Shown here in pieces: positions 32,655 through 42,942 of a DNA stretch of 64,000 bases. The notes under the pieces are model-generated. The model searched no databases and was not told the DNA's origin. It was given only the letters and a program-made list of their open reading frames with translations. Position 1 is the stretch's first letter, and every line of letters begins with the position of its first letter. The stretch is from Bacteroidota bacterium (GTDB taxonomy: Bacteria > Bacteroidota > Bacteroidia > Sphingobacteriales > Sphingobacteriaceae). Location of the stretch: NCBI GenBank assembly GCA_023450085.1, contig JAEXHI010000024.1:1-64000 (forward strand), written 5' to 3'. The translations under genes and the position numbers were made by a program.

Positions 32655-34472
32655 TTACTTTTTACTTTTATCGATTGCTCGGTTAACCACATCCTGTATA
32701 CGTGGACGGATATTCAACTTTCCTAACATTTCACTTACCGTAGGATTTACGCGGTTAGTTAAAATGATATAAACCATGTTACGAGACGGATCTACCCAAA
32801 CTCCAATTCCAGTGTAGCCGGTATGTCCAAAAGTTTGAGGTGAAGCCAATTCTGAAGGATATTTTTTACTCAAATCTGGATCCCATCTATCAAAGCCCAA
32901 ACCTCTTCTGCTTACATTCGATTGTTTGCTGGTGAACATTTCTACTGTTTGAGGCGTAAAATATTGTTCTCCTCCGTAAGTTCCCTTGTTCAACAACATC
33001 TGGTTATAAATAGCTAGATCGTTAGCGGTACCAAATAAACCTGCATGACCGGCTACCCCTCCTTTTAGGGCAGCTCCTTGATCATGTACATAGCCTTCTA
33101 GCAAGGTTTTTCTAAATACTTTATCGTCTTCAGTAGGTACAATCCTATCTTTAGAAAATCTATTTCTTGGTAAGTATCCTGCAGTTTGCATTCCCAATGG
33201 CACATAAAAATTTTGCTGCACATATTGATCTTCTGGCATTTCCGAAATATGCTCTACAATATCTTGCATCACATACATGCTGATATCACTATACACGTAA
33301 CTTCCTCTGGTTTTAATTGGAGAGTTCAGCATTTTTGGCCACATGAAATCGTTAAAAAAACCTTTTTTAATATAATAGTTGTCGGCCACTTTAGTTGGAT
33401 AAGCCGCTGATGAATCTCTGCTATAATCACCTTCTTTCACAAAGTTATGAAACGGGATATAAGGAATAAACCCTGCCTGATGCAACATCACCTCTCTCAC
33501 GTTAATTCCACTCATAGGGGTGTTACGTGCCTTTGCAATATAATACCCTACGTTAGTATCTAATTTCAGCTTCTTTTGCTCTACCAAACGCATCACACTT
33601 GGGGTAGTAGCAGTGGTTTTGGTTACTGAAGCCAAATCAAAAATATCCGTTACTTTATCGGCAATTTGGTTGTCGTAAGTATGGTAACCAAAAGCTTTAT
33701 TATAAATTACTTTTCCATCTTTTGCTACCAATACCACCATTCCTGGGGAAGCTTTTTTTGCAATTCCTTCGGCTACAATATCATCAATCTCTTTTAAGTC
33801 GTTACTATTTACTCCCGCATCTTCGGGTACCGTATATTTCAAACGGGTGGCTTGGGTCAAATAACCTGTCCCTTGCACATATTTAGTAGAATAGGTTTTA
33901 TCTAACATCTGTGTAGCCCCAATGCCACCAAATATAAACTGTGGAGCTACCAAAGCAGCTTCTTCATTATCTTCCGAACTCCAAATCAACGGTGCATTCA
34001 ATTGATCAAAAGACGTTAAAGCATTTCCGTTACCAAACAACGCCACTACCACCTCCTTACTTTTTGCCATATTACTAATGAAACTGATATACTTCGCATT
34101 TTTGGCCATATCGCTATTTAGTGCGACTATGATGGTGTTGTAAAATTTCACATCATCTTCCAAGTCATTTAAAGTAGTTGAATCTTTATACTTAATTGCA
34201 CTTAGGCTATTCACTGGAGCATACTTATTTAAAAGACTATCAAAGCCTATTTGATAAGAATAACCCAAACCAATAGATACTATTTTTTTCTCGGCCAGTC
34301 CTATTACTGGAATGAAATTTTGATAGTTATTAAGCAGCACCGTGTGCTTTACCACATCATTTATTTTATTTAAACGATTTTGGTTTTGTTTATGATCTTG
34401 AGCGCAGGCAGTAAAGGAAACAACAGCAGTTAAACAAATGGCAATTACGCTCAGCAGGTTATTTTTTCTCAT
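32655..34472 (-). CDS. Serine hydrolase (beta-lactamase family) lipoprotein with a GH3 C-terminal-like remnant
   Basis: This 605-residue protein has a lipoprotein signal (lipobox FTAC, Cys at 23). Residues about 35-200 resemble the C-terminal GH3-like part of Bacteroidota NagZ/beta-lactamase fusion proteins (NTIIVALNSDM, VVVALFGNGNAL, SSEDNEEAALVAPQFIFGGIGA), but the GH3 catalytic barrel is absent. Residues about 215-600 are a class C beta-lactamase-like domain: SxxK as S282-V-T-K, YSD in the second motif, and FGHTG in the third. The natural role is probably peptidoglycan or D-peptide hydrolysis rather than antibiotic resistance. It overlaps the upstream amidohydrolase gene by 14 bases. Confidence 0.88.
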   Translation of the reverse strand: MRKNNLLSVIAICLTAVVSFTACAQDHKQNQNRLNKINDVVKHTVLLNNYQNFIPVIGLAEKKIVSIGLGYSYQIGFDSLLNKYAPVNSLSAIKYKDSTTLNDLEDDVKFYNTIIVALNSDMAKNAKYISFISNMAKSKEVVVALFGNGNALTSFDQLNAPLIWSSEDNEEAALVAPQFIFGGIGATQMLDKTYSTKYVQGTGYLTQATRLKYTVPEDAGVNSNDLKEIDDIVAEGIAKKASPGMVVLVAKDGKVIYNKAFGYHTYDNQIADKVTDIFDLASVTKTTATTPSVMRLVEQKKLKLDTNVGYYIAKARNTPMSGINVREVMLHQAGFIPYIPFHNFVKEGDYSRDSSAAYPTKVADNYYIKKGFFNDFMWPKMLNSPIKTRGSYVYSDISMYVMQDIVEHISEMPEDQYVQQNFYVPLGMQTAGYLPRNRFSKDRIVPTEDDKVFRKTLLEGYVHDQGAALKGGVAGHAGLFGTANDLAIYNQMLLNKGTYGGEQYFTPQTVEMFTSKQSNVSRRGLGFDRWDPDLSKKYPSELASPQTFGHTGYTGIGVWVDPSRNMVYIILTNRVNPTVSEMLGKLNIRPRIQDVVNRAIDKSKK

Positions 34473-36096
34473 AAACTTTTTCTCCGTTAATGTATGTTCT
34501 AATTACTTTATTTTCTAAAATTTGTTTTCCGTTTGCTTTTAATAGGTCGTTTTCCATCAATACAAAATCAGCAAGTTTACCAACTTCCAAACTACCCTTT
34601 TCTTTTTCTTCGAAATTTGATTTGGCAGCCCAAATGGTCATCCCCCTTAATGTTTCTTCAGGTGTTAAGGCATTCTCTACCTGAAATCCCTTAGTTGGCC
34701 AACCCGCAGCATCTTTTCTAATGGTTGCTGCATAAAAAGTAAGCATAGGATTGATCTGTTCTACAGGAAAATCTGTCCCTAATGGAAGCCAACCATTTTG
34801 TTGCAACAATTGTTTGTAAGCATAAGCACCTTTTATTCTATTTTTCCCCAATCGATCTTGCGCCCAATACATATCAGAAGTAGCATGAGTAGGCTGTACT
34901 GAAGGTACTATCTTCGCTTTTCCAAACAATTCAAAATCCTCCGGAGCCACTACTTGAGCATGCTCTATACGCCAACGTTTATCATTATTAGGCCCTAAAA
35001 CCTTATTATATATTTTAAGGATGGCCCGATTTGCAGAATCACCAATAGCGTGTGTACACATTTGGAAATTATGTTCATTGATTTTCTTCGCCACCTTTTC
35101 GAAATGAGCTAAATCGCTCAGCAAAAAGCCTTGCTTATTAGGCATATCACTATAAGGATGCAAAAGGCAAGCACCTCTAGAACCTAAAGCACCATCTCCA
35201 TATACTTTAAACGACATTACATTTAACCGATCTGTTTTGATCGCCCCACGCTTAATGAGATAGTCGTAGTTTTTTTCATTATCTGAAAGCATGACATAAA
35301 AGCGCATTTTTAAATCGCCGCTTTTTTGCAACTGTTCAATCCCTTCTACCGCATCATAGTCAAGTCCGCAATCATCAATCGTAGTTAAACCTACTGCAAA
35401 ACAATTTTCCTGTGCCTGTTTCAATAAAGCTTTAATTTGCTCTTTGGTAAGCCTAGGAATTTTACTGTTCACCAAATCCACGGCATTATCAATGAGCACT
35501 CCAGTAATTTTACCATCCTTTTCAACAATCTCACCCCCTGTAAGTTCATAAGCTTTTGTAATTCCAGCAGCCTCCAGTGCTTTTTGGTTGGCAATTGCGG
35601 CATGACCATCAATTCGGGTAAGCAACACCGGTCGATTTGGAAAAAGTTCATCTAATTTATCCTTAGTAGGAAATTGCTTTCCAGGCCAATCGTTTTGGTC
35701 CCAACCCCTACCTGTTAACCAACCTTTTGGATGAGTTCTTGCAAATTCCTGCAATCTGGTCAATACTTCTTCCCATGATTTTGCTTCGGTTAAATTGGCA
35801 TTGTTGAGACTTTGAGCATAACCAAAAAAGTGTGCATGTGCATCAATAAAACCTGGATAAATGGATTTTCCTTGGCCATCTAACATTTCCTTAGCAGGAT
35901 ATTGTGCCTTAATTTCTTCCGATTTTCCCAAAGCCAGAATCTTACCATCTTTAATGGCCATAGCCTCAACCACCTCAAATCCTTCATTTATGGTGTAAAT
36001 ATGGGCATTATAAACGACCAGGTCGGCCTTTTGATTTTTACAGGACATCAGAAATAAGGCGATGGCCACAAACATTACAGTGGTGAGTTTTCTCAT
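34459..36096 (-). CDS. YtcJ-like amidohydrolase (Amidohydro_3) lipoprotein
   Basis: This 545-residue metal-dependent hydrolase has a lipoprotein signal (lipobox LMSC at residues 16-19). It carries GFIDAHAHFFG (the HxH metal pair), LTGRGWDQNDW, RIDGHAAIANQKAL, DGALGSRGACL, MCTHAIGDSANRA and RIEHAQVV, ending LGKLADFVLMENDLL. These are the landmarks of the YtcJ/N-substituted formamide deformylase-like group. The substrate is unknown; the outer-membrane or periplasmic location suggests an environmental amide. It is transcribed first and overlaps the serine-hydrolase gene by 14 bases. Confidence 0.92.
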   Translation of the reverse strand: MRKLTTVMFVAIALFLMSCKNQKADLVVYNAHIYTINEGFEVVEAMAIKDGKILALGKSEEIKAQYPAKEMLDGQGKSIYPGFIDAHAHFFGYAQSLNNANLTEAKSWEEVLTRLQEFARTHPKGWLTGRGWDQNDWPGKQFPTKDKLDELFPNRPVLLTRIDGHAAIANQKALEAAGITKAYELTGGEIVEKDGKITGVLIDNAVDLVNSKIPRLTKEQIKALLKQAQENCFAVGLTTIDDCGLDYDAVEGIEQLQKSGDLKMRFYVMLSDNEKNYDYLIKRGAIKTDRLNVMSFKVYGDGALGSRGACLLHPYSDMPNKQGFLLSDLAHFEKVAKKINEHNFQMCTHAIGDSANRAILKIYNKVLGPNNDKRWRIEHAQVVAPEDFELFGKAKIVPSVQPTHATSDMYWAQDRLGKNRIKGAYAYKQLLQQNGWLPLGTDFPVEQINPMLTFYAATIRKDAAGWPTKGFQVENALTPEETLRGMTIWAAKSNFEEKEKGSLEVGKLADFVLMENDLLKANGKQILENKVIRTYINGEKVYEKK

Positions 36097-36436
36097 GCAA
36101 GATAATTTTGGTTTTCATTTTAAAGATAGGAAAGTTTAAGATAAGCAGCCCTATTTTTTCCATCCATCGGGGAAAAAAGACCTCATCAACAAAGACCCAA
36201 AATTGCAAAAACCTGCTTTAAACCTTTTAAAAGTACTTTCCAATTGCGGCATATTTTTAGAGTTAAAAGGAGTATATCAACCCACAGACATTTTCATCTG
36301 CTTATGCATGACCCCTTGTCTACTTAAAAATCCTTAACACTCTCCTCTACCTATGGAAAACTTAATATTCGTAGCGTAAAAACTTGTTTTTAAATTATAT
36401 AACTTTGCAGTATCCATCAACATCCCATTTTTTATA
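36097..36436. other. 340-base divergent spacer
   Basis: This is the divergent region between the amidohydrolase gene (minus) and the GDPD-like gene (plus). I see no RNA gene or repeat in it. The only signal is a TAACTTTG -7 motif at 36400-36407, listed separately. Confidence 0.5.
36400..36407 (+). promoter_or_regulatory. Bacteroidota-type -7 element upstream of the GDPD-like gene
   Basis: TAACTTTG matches TAnnTTTG and ends 29 bases before the ATG. A TTG occurs 13 bases further upstream, closer than the usual spacing, so the -33 element is unsure. Confidence 0.35.
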
Positions 36437-37321
36437 ATGCCCATCCTCAACAAACATGTCTTCTTACTAGCCTGTTGCTCCTTGGGATTTCTGCTATTTT
36501 TTAATTCCTGCGGAAGACCCTCGCCTATGGAAACAAGTATCAATTTTATGGGCCATAAAGGTAGCGGCAACAATAATTACAATGATTTTTTGATAGAGAA
36601 TACCCTTCCTTCGGTTCAAAATGCAGCTAATAGATTAGATGGTGTAGAACTGGATATACAAATGAGCCTTGATGGCACGCCTTGGATTTGGCACAATAGT
36701 AATTTGAGCGGTTTTGTTTGTAATAGTTCTTCTCAAGATATCATTCCAGAAATGAGAGATGTGGACATTGAGAAGATTAGAATTTGCCACAAAACCAAAT
36801 CAGACCGTCTTTATAAGCTCTCTGAGATTGTTGATTGGAACAATAACACAGGTAGAGGTCTTTATCTTTCACTAGATATTAAAATATCATTTAGTGCTAG
36901 CACTTTCAGTTTATACGGGGATAGAAATGGTTACCTCATGCAATTAGCCGCCAGCTTGGCACAAGTGTTCCAAAACTATAAGTTTATTGACAGAACCTTG
37001 GTGGAAGTGGACAGTCAGTTATTCTGCACCCGACTGAAATCAAATAATGCCACCAAGGGAATTACCACTTGCTTTATGAGGTATGAACCTATGCCCGAAA
37101 AAATAAACAATGCCCTTAGGTTAGGTTATGATGGCTTAAGTTGCAACTACACCGATGCTACGGTAACCAAAGAAACCGTTGCCGCAGCAAAAAAAGCAGG
37201 TTTAAAAGTGCAACTATGGACACCCTATTACAGGGACGAGCTTAGGATTGCCTTTGCCATGAACCCTGATTTTATCCAAACCGATAACATTTACGCCAAG
37301 CAGGCCTTAAATGTTAAGTAA
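36437..37321 (+). CDS. Glycerophosphodiester phosphodiesterase family lipoprotein
   Basis: This 294-residue protein has a lipoprotein signal (lipobox FNSC). Its N-terminal catalytic region follows the GDPD layout: GHKGSGNN (first His; the usual Arg is replaced by Lys), IENTLPSVQNA, DGVELDIQMSLDGTPWIWHN with the Glu-x-Asp metal pair and second His. The C-terminal strand has KKAGLKVQLWTP and FIQTDNI. GDPD enzymes release glycerol phosphate from phosphodiesters. The fold and family are clear; the substrate is not. It overlaps the convergent cytidine deaminase gene by eight bases. Confidence 0.85.
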   Translation: MPILNKHVFLLACCSLGFLLFFNSCGRPSPMETSINFMGHKGSGNNNYNDFLIENTLPSVQNAANRLDGVELDIQMSLDGTPWIWHNSNLSGFVCNSSSQDIIPEMRDVDIEKIRICHKTKSDRLYKLSEIVDWNNNTGRGLYLSLDIKISFSASTFSLYGDRNGYLMQLAASLAQVFQNYKFIDRTLVEVDSQLFCTRLKSNNATKGITTCFMRYEPMPEKINNALRLGYDGLSCNYTDATVTKETVAAAKKAGLKVQLWTPYYRDELRIAFAMNPDFIQTDNIYAKQALNVK

Positions 37322-37808
37322 TTCCAGCCAGCCTGTCCTCTACAAAAACAAAAGGCAATAAGCTTCTAATCCCTTCCACTTTCATAATCTGCCCATTTAA
37401 GCAATAGAAAATTACGGTAATTGGTGATTTCTGCTTTTGCTCAAATTCTGCCATTACTTGCAAACAAGCTCCACATGAAGTCACTGGGTTTTTAATATCG
37501 AAACTTTCGGTGAAAGCAGTAATGGCCATCGCTTTTACTACTGCATTTGGCTTTGAAGAGCCAATAGCAAAAAGTGCTACTCTTTCGGCACATAAACCTG
37601 AAGGATAAGCCACATTTTCTTGGTTACTTCCCAAAACAATTTCCCCGTCTGCCAATTGTATTGCTGTGCCCACTTTAAACTTAGAGTAAGGCGAATATGA
37701 TGTCTTTAACGCGTCTTCTGCCCTCATACACAAAAGTTTGTCCTCCACAGAAAGCTCGTTGATATGTTCGTAAGTTTGGTAACTGATATTGAAATTATGT
37801 ACATTCAT
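37314..37808 (-). CDS. cdd: Cytidine deaminase
   Basis: Cdd deaminates cytidine or deoxycytidine to uridine in pyrimidine salvage. The 164-residue protein has SPYSKFKVG and GSNQENVAYPSGLCAERVALFA, with the zinc-binding CAE motif, and the second zinc motif TSCGACLQVM (PCxxC type). The length is slightly more than the 130-residue tetrameric form because of an N-terminal extension of about 35 residues. Its 3' end overlaps that of the GDPD-like gene by eight bases. Confidence 0.95.
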   Translation of the reverse strand: MNVHNFNISYQTYEHINELSVEDKLLCMRAEDALKTSYSPYSKFKVGTAIQLADGEIVLGSNQENVAYPSGLCAERVALFAIGSSKPNAVVKAMAITAFTESFDIKNPVTSCGACLQVMAEFEQKQKSPITVIFYCLNGQIMKVEGIRSLLPFVFVEDRLAGIT

Positions 37809-37944
37809 AAACTAAACATACAAATTAGAATTAATAATTGAATGTAGACGCTCAAACTTTATGGAGCTAGTTTTGTTTGCTTTAAGTGGCCAAAAGCCAT
37901 TTTAGAATAAATAACTATATTAAACCATCAAAAAACAACTACTC

Positions 37945-40900
37945 TTGAACAAATACTTTAGAAAAGGTCTTAAGATTATTTTATGGGTAATTGCCAGTGT
38001 TATTTTATTGGTAGTACTTATTGCGCTTTCTTTAAATATTCCAGCTGTCCAAAATTTTGTGAAGGACAAAGCCATTAGTTACCTTAAGAACAAAACCAAA
38101 ACAGAGGTAAGACTGGAAAGCATCAAAATTGCACTTCCTAAAGATGTAGTACTTAACAAGTTTTACATTGAAGATCTTAACAAAGACACCTTACTTTATG
38201 CCGAAAAATTACAGGTAGACATCAGTCTTTTCAAGTTATTAAAAAACACCGTAGAAGTTAATTACCTTGAACTTAAAAACATTAGGGCTAATGTAAAAAG
38301 AGTTCATCCTGATACCGCTTTTAACTTTTCTTTTTTGGTGGATGCTTTTATGAGCGACCAGAAAAAACCAGATGACAAAGTAGAAAAAGACACCACTTCT
38401 ACTTTAAAATTTTCGGTAGACAAAGTCCGATTTGAAGACATTGGCTTAACCTACAGAGACGATGTGGCTGGCAACAACGTGAAGTTTTATCTAGGGAAAC
38501 TGGAAACTAAAATCAAAGACTTTGATTTGGCCAATCAAAAGTATGTGATTAAAAACTTTACGGTAAACAATACTTCTTTGGTTTACCTACAGCAAAAACC
38601 TTTGACGCAGCTGGTACAACATTTGACCAACAGCGTAGATAGTGCACAAAAAGAACAAGGCAAATTACCCACCATTGAAGTACAAAAGTTTGAGTTCAAT
38701 AACGTAAAGGTTAATTATGATGACCAATTGACCACCACTAATGCCGTGGCAAATGTTAATAAACTTGCTTTTGATAATTTAAAGGTTGATTTGACCAATG
38801 GTCACTACGTTACGGATAATGCAGAACTGGCCAATTCCTTTGTTAAATTTGCATTTAAGCCTGCCCCGAGCAATGATTTGAGCAAAGTTAAAGATACTGT
38901 GGTGGCTGAAGAATCGACTTTGGCATTAGCTATCAAAAAAATCAACCTCATCAACAATCAATTACAGTTCGACAATTTAGCAGCCAAACCGCTTAAAAAA
39001 GGAATCGACTTTAATCACTTGAACATTAAAGGCCTTAATTTGGGCGCTGAAGAAGTGAATTATAGCAGTAAAGGTATTACTGCCAAAGTAAAAAATGGTT
39101 CATTAAGTGATAAAAGCGGCTTTGTGCTAAGCACGCTAAGAGGCGATGCCATTTACAACGATAAACAAATCAAACTGGACAATTTTGTACTGAAAACTCC
39201 CAATACCAGTATCGAAAATGCAACAGACCTCAGTTTTACTTCTTTAGATGATTTGACCAAAAATCCAGAACGTGTAAAACTAAAAATCGATATCAAAAAT
39301 ACAACCATTGGATTAAAGGACGCTACTTTTTTCAGTGATGCGCTACCACAACAATACGCTAATCAGAAAATCAAGGTAAATGCAAAAGTTAATGGGTATT
39401 TAAACAGCCTCAACATTCCTCAACTGCAAATTAGCGGTTTAAGCAATACCCAAATTGATGTGAGTGGGAAAGCCAACAATGTGATGGATGTTAATAAAGC
39501 TTATCTTGATTTAAACATTAAAAAAGTACACGTTACCAAAGGCGATATTTTGGCTGTTGTTCCTAAAAAATCCCTGCCACCAAGCATTCAACTCCCTAAC
39601 GTTATTGATGCCAACGGTAAATTCAAAGGTTCAATGAGTGATTTCAGCACCAATTTGAATGTAAGGTCAGATATGGGTGGAGCCGTTTTAGCCGCCAATA
39701 TGAATGGTCCAAAAGGCAAGGAAAAATACAAAGCCGACATCAGCTTGAACAATTTTAACGTAGGACGATTGTTAAAGCAAGAACCAACTTTGGGCAAAAT
39801 TTCAGCAAAAGCGACTGTAGCAGGTACTGGCTTAGACCCTAAAAAAATAAATGCGCAGTTTAATGCGACGGTGCTAAGTGCTTATTATAACAAGTACAAC
39901 TATCGCAACTTGAAACTGTCTGGCACTTACGCCAATCAAAATGTAACCGTTAAAGGTAACATGCCCGATAGCAACGTGAACGTAGAACTAAGTGCCAGTG
40001 CTAATTTAGCGGGAAAATATCCCGCGGTGAAAGCAAATGTGGCTCTAAAACAAGTTGATTTACAAAAACTGAACTTTAGTAAAACCGAATTTAAATTTGC
40101 TGGAAACATCAAAGCGGATATCAAAACTGCAGATGTTGACTACTTGAATGGCGATGTGTTTGCAACTGGCTTACAGTTGGTAAAAGAAGGCAAAAAGTTT
40201 AATGTAGATACTATTCGATTAAACGCTGTTTCAACTGCTACCGAAAATAAATTGATGCTCAAATCAGAGCTGCTTAGTGCAACTGTAGATGGCAAATATC
40301 AATTGAGTAAAGTTGGCAGTGCCATCATCAACCAAATCAACAAATATTACCAGTTTGGGGAAGTCACCAAAATCCCACCACAACGTATTCGTTTTACGGC
40401 AAACATTTACAACCCTAAATTTTTACAGGATTTTGTACCGTCCCTTACCACCTTTGCCCCTTCCAAAATCAGCGGCTTAATAGATACGGAGAAAGACAGT
40501 TTGTTAATGAATGCGATGTTCCCAAAAATCACTTATAACAACATCAACTTAGATAGCATTAAGTTGAATGTAGGAAACGAGGACCAAAAACTTAATTATC
40601 GCTTATTTGTCAACAGCATTACCAATCCGTCCATTGCTTTATTTAACACCGAAGTTTCTGGTTCCGCAGCCGATAACAAACTGGATTTAAATATCTTTTT
40701 ACGTGATAGGCAACGTAAGGACAAATATGTGATTGCAGGTATTTTCCAATCCATCAACAAAGACTTCCGTTTCAATTTAGACCCTAATAAGTTATTGCTG
40801 GATTACGAGAAATGGACCGTAGCTCCAGAAAACTATATCCAATTTGGAGAATCAGGTATTTTGGCTCATCAATTCAATATCAGCCAAGGCTCGCAATTAT

Positions 40901-42942
40901 TGAGCATTAACAGCACTTCTGATACTCCAAATTCACCGTTAAAGGTAGAGTTTAAAGATTTTCAAATTGAAACCCTTACCAAATTTGCCGAAACCGACAC
41001 CACTTTAGTTGGAGGGGCCATCAATGGAACAGTAGACGTGAAAGATTTGGTTTCTAATCCTAAGTTCGAAGCTGATATTACCATTTCTAAACTACGCTAC
41101 CAAAAAGATGAATTGGGTGATTTAAAAGCTGTTGTTAACAACAATACCGAGAATGCATTTGAGGTGGATGTGAGTTTAAAGGGCGTTCATGAACTTTCGG
41201 CCAAAGGCTTTTATTACACTGCTCCCCAAAGTAATTTAGATTTGAATATCGACATTAATAAAATCGATTTACGACAAATAGAAAGTGTAAGTCTTGGGCA
41301 AATTAAACAAGGAAAAGGAACCATTACGGGTCAGTTTACCGTAAAAGGCGAACTTAGCAAACCACAAATTTTAGGAGCTTTAAAATTTAATGATGCTGGC
41401 TTTAGGGTGGCTTACATCAACTCTTATTTTACCATGCCTACCCAAGAGATTGCTTTCAACAACGATGGTATCCGTTTCAATAACTTTACCTTGGTTGATT
41501 CTTTGGGCAAAAAAGCGACCGTTAACGGAATGGTCTACACCAGTGATTTCAGCAATGTACGCTTTGGACTAGATATCAAAACAGACAACTTCAGAGCAAT
41601 CAATTCGACCGCTCAAGATAATGACATGATTTACGGAACGGTATTTTTAAGCAGTAACATTCGAGTACGTGGCGATTTGAACCAGCCCGATGTAAACATG
41701 AATATTACCGTTGAAAAAGGTACCAAGTTTTATTATGCAATGCCTGTTGATGACCCTTCTGTGATTGACCAAGAAGGTATTGTACAATTCATCGACGCCG
41801 ATGCACCGCCTTTCAATGGACAAAAGGATTTAAAGGCTGACAGTGTAAGTAAATCGCCAATTAAAGGAATTAACCTAGTTGCGGATATTAATATCGACCC
41901 AGAGGCAGAACTGAACGTAGTAGTTGACCCAGCCAATGGCGATATGCTAACGGTTAGAGGCGATGCCGACTTAAATGCGACCATGGACCCTAGTGGCAAA
42001 ATCAGCATGACTGGTCGTTACGAAATTGTAGATGGCTCTTACAGCCTATCCGTAGGGCCACTGGGCAAAAAACCTTTCAAATTAGTTAAGGGAAGCACCA
42101 TGGTTTGGACAGGCGAACCTACCGAAGCCAACATCAATTTAACAGCACTTTACGAAGTAAATGCCGCACCTATTGATTTGTTAAATACCCCAGACGACCC
42201 CACTACTAAAACGAAACTCCCATTTCAGGTTTATTTATACATGAAAGGCGAATTGCTAAAACCCATTATCTCTTTCAAAATTGATTTGCCTGAAAATGAA
42301 CGTGGCACCGCCGTCGGAAGTTTAGCTTACACCAAATTGCAAAGCGTAAACCGCGATGAAAACGAATTGAATAAACAGGTTTTTGCTTTATTAGCCTTGG
42401 AGAGATTTATCGCCAATAATCCTTTCCAAAGTTTAGCAGGTGGCGGCGGAGGCCTATCTACCCTAGCCCGCTCAAGTGTAAGTAAATTATTGACCGAGCA
42501 ATTGAATAACCTTGCTTCAGATTTGATACAAGGGGTAGATGTGAATTTTGGAATTAACTCTTCCGAAGATTACTCTACAGGTAGTTTAGAGCAAAAAACT
42601 GATTTAGAAGTAGGCTTATCTAAAAAACTATTGAACGACCGACTCACTGTAACCGTAGGAAGTTCATTTGCATTAGAAGGTCCACAAAATGCCAATCAAA
42701 GTGCGACCAATATTGCAGGAAATGTAAATGTAGAATATGCCCTATCCAGAGATGGACGCTACCGTTTGAGAGCTTACCGACGCAACCAAAACGAAAGTGT
42801 AATTGAGGGACAGATTATAGAAACAGGCTTAGGCTTTACCCTTGTAGTAGATTATAACAGATTTAGAGAAATATTCCAAAAACGTAGAAACAGAAATAGA
42901 AATGAAGCAGAACAAAAACCAAAAAATGAAAAAGCTAATTAA
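37945..42942 (+). CDS. tamB: Translocation and assembly module protein TamB
   Basis: TamB is a very long inner-membrane-anchored protein thought to span the periplasm and work with an Omp85 partner in outer-membrane protein or lipid delivery. The 1665-residue product has one N-terminal membrane segment (about 10-30), a long array of repeating beta strands (beta-taco/groove), and the TamB C-terminal domain (about 1230-1640; ADLNATMDPSGKISMTGRYEIVDGSYSL, LEVGLSKKLLNDRLTVTVGSSFA, RRNQNESVIEGQ). The start appears to be TTG 37945, since an in-frame stop lies at 37921 and no ATG is in frame nearby. A TAGTTTTG motif at 37868 may be its promoter. It overlaps tamL. Confidence 0.93.
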   Translation: MNKYFRKGLKIILWVIASVILLVVLIALSLNIPAVQNFVKDKAISYLKNKTKTEVRLESIKIALPKDVVLNKFYIEDLNKDTLLYAEKLQVDISLFKLLKNTVEVNYLELKNIRANVKRVHPDTAFNFSFLVDAFMSDQKKPDDKVEKDTTSTLKFSVDKVRFEDIGLTYRDDVAGNNVKFYLGKLETKIKDFDLANQKYVIKNFTVNNTSLVYLQQKPLTQLVQHLTNSVDSAQKEQGKLPTIEVQKFEFNNVKVNYDDQLTTTNAVANVNKLAFDNLKVDLTNGHYVTDNAELANSFVKFAFKPAPSNDLSKVKDTVVAEESTLALAIKKINLINNQLQFDNLAAKPLKKGIDFNHLNIKGLNLGAEEVNYSSKGITAKVKNGSLSDKSGFVLSTLRGDAIYNDKQIKLDNFVLKTPNTSIENATDLSFTSLDDLTKNPERVKLKIDIKNTTIGLKDATFFSDALPQQYANQKIKVNAKVNGYLNSLNIPQLQISGLSNTQIDVSGKANNVMDVNKAYLDLNIKKVHVTKGDILAVVPKKSLPPSIQLPNVIDANGKFKGSMSDFSTNLNVRSDMGGAVLAANMNGPKGKEKYKADISLNNFNVGRLLKQEPTLGKISAKATVAGTGLDPKKINAQFNATVLSAYYNKYNYRNLKLSGTYANQNVTVKGNMPDSNVNVELSASANLAGKYPAVKANVALKQVDLQKLNFSKTEFKFAGNIKADIKTADVDYLNGDVFATGLQLVKEGKKFNVDTIRLNAVSTATENKLMLKSELLSATVDGKYQLSKVGSAIINQINKYYQFGEVTKIPPQRIRFTANIYNPKFLQDFVPSLTTFAPSKISGLIDTEKDSLLMNAMFPKITYNNINLDSIKLNVGNEDQKLNYRLFVNSITNPSIALFNTEVSGSAADNKLDLNIFLRDRQRKDKYVIAGIFQSINKDFRFNLDPNKLLLDYEKWTVAPENYIQFGESGILAHQFNISQGSQLLSINSTSDTPNSPLKVEFKDFQIETLTKFAETDTTLVGGAINGTVDVKDLVSNPKFEADITISKLRYQKDELGDLKAVVNNNTENAFEVDVSLKGVHELSAKGFYYTAPQSNLDLNIDINKIDLRQIESVSLGQIKQGKGTITGQFTVKGELSKPQILGALKFNDAGFRVAYINSYFTMPTQEIAFNNDGIRFNNFTLVDSLGKKATVNGMVYTSDFSNVRFGLDIKTDNFRAINSTAQDNDMIYGTVFLSSNIRVRGDLNQPDVNMNITVEKGTKFYYAMPVDDPSVIDQEGIVQFIDADAPPFNGQKDLKADSVSKSPIKGINLVADINIDPEAELNVVVDPANGDMLTVRGDADLNATMDPSGKISMTGRYEIVDGSYSLSVGPLGKKPFKLVKGSTMVWTGEPTEANINLTALYEVNAAPIDLLNTPDDPTTKTKLPFQVYLYMKGELLKPIISFKIDLPENERGTAVGSLAYTKLQSVNRDENELNKQVFALLALERFIANNPFQSLAGGGGGLSTLARSSVSKLLTEQLNNLASDLIQGVDVNFGINSSEDYSTGSLEQKTDLEVGLSKKLLNDRLTVTVGSSFALEGPQNANQSATNIAGNVNVEYALSRDGRYRLRAYRRNQNESVIEGQIIETGLGFTLVVDYNRFREIFQKRRNRNRNEAEQKPKNEKAN

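Noticed and set aside
32655..34472. Antibiotic-resistance beta-lactamase
   Set aside because: The domain architecture and lipoprotein signal fit cell-wall or peptide hydrolases of Bacteroidota better than a resistance enzyme.
36334..36573. Minus-strand frame of 79 codons upstream of the GDPD-like gene
   Set aside because: It overlaps the GDPD-like coding region and its promoter and shows no domain.
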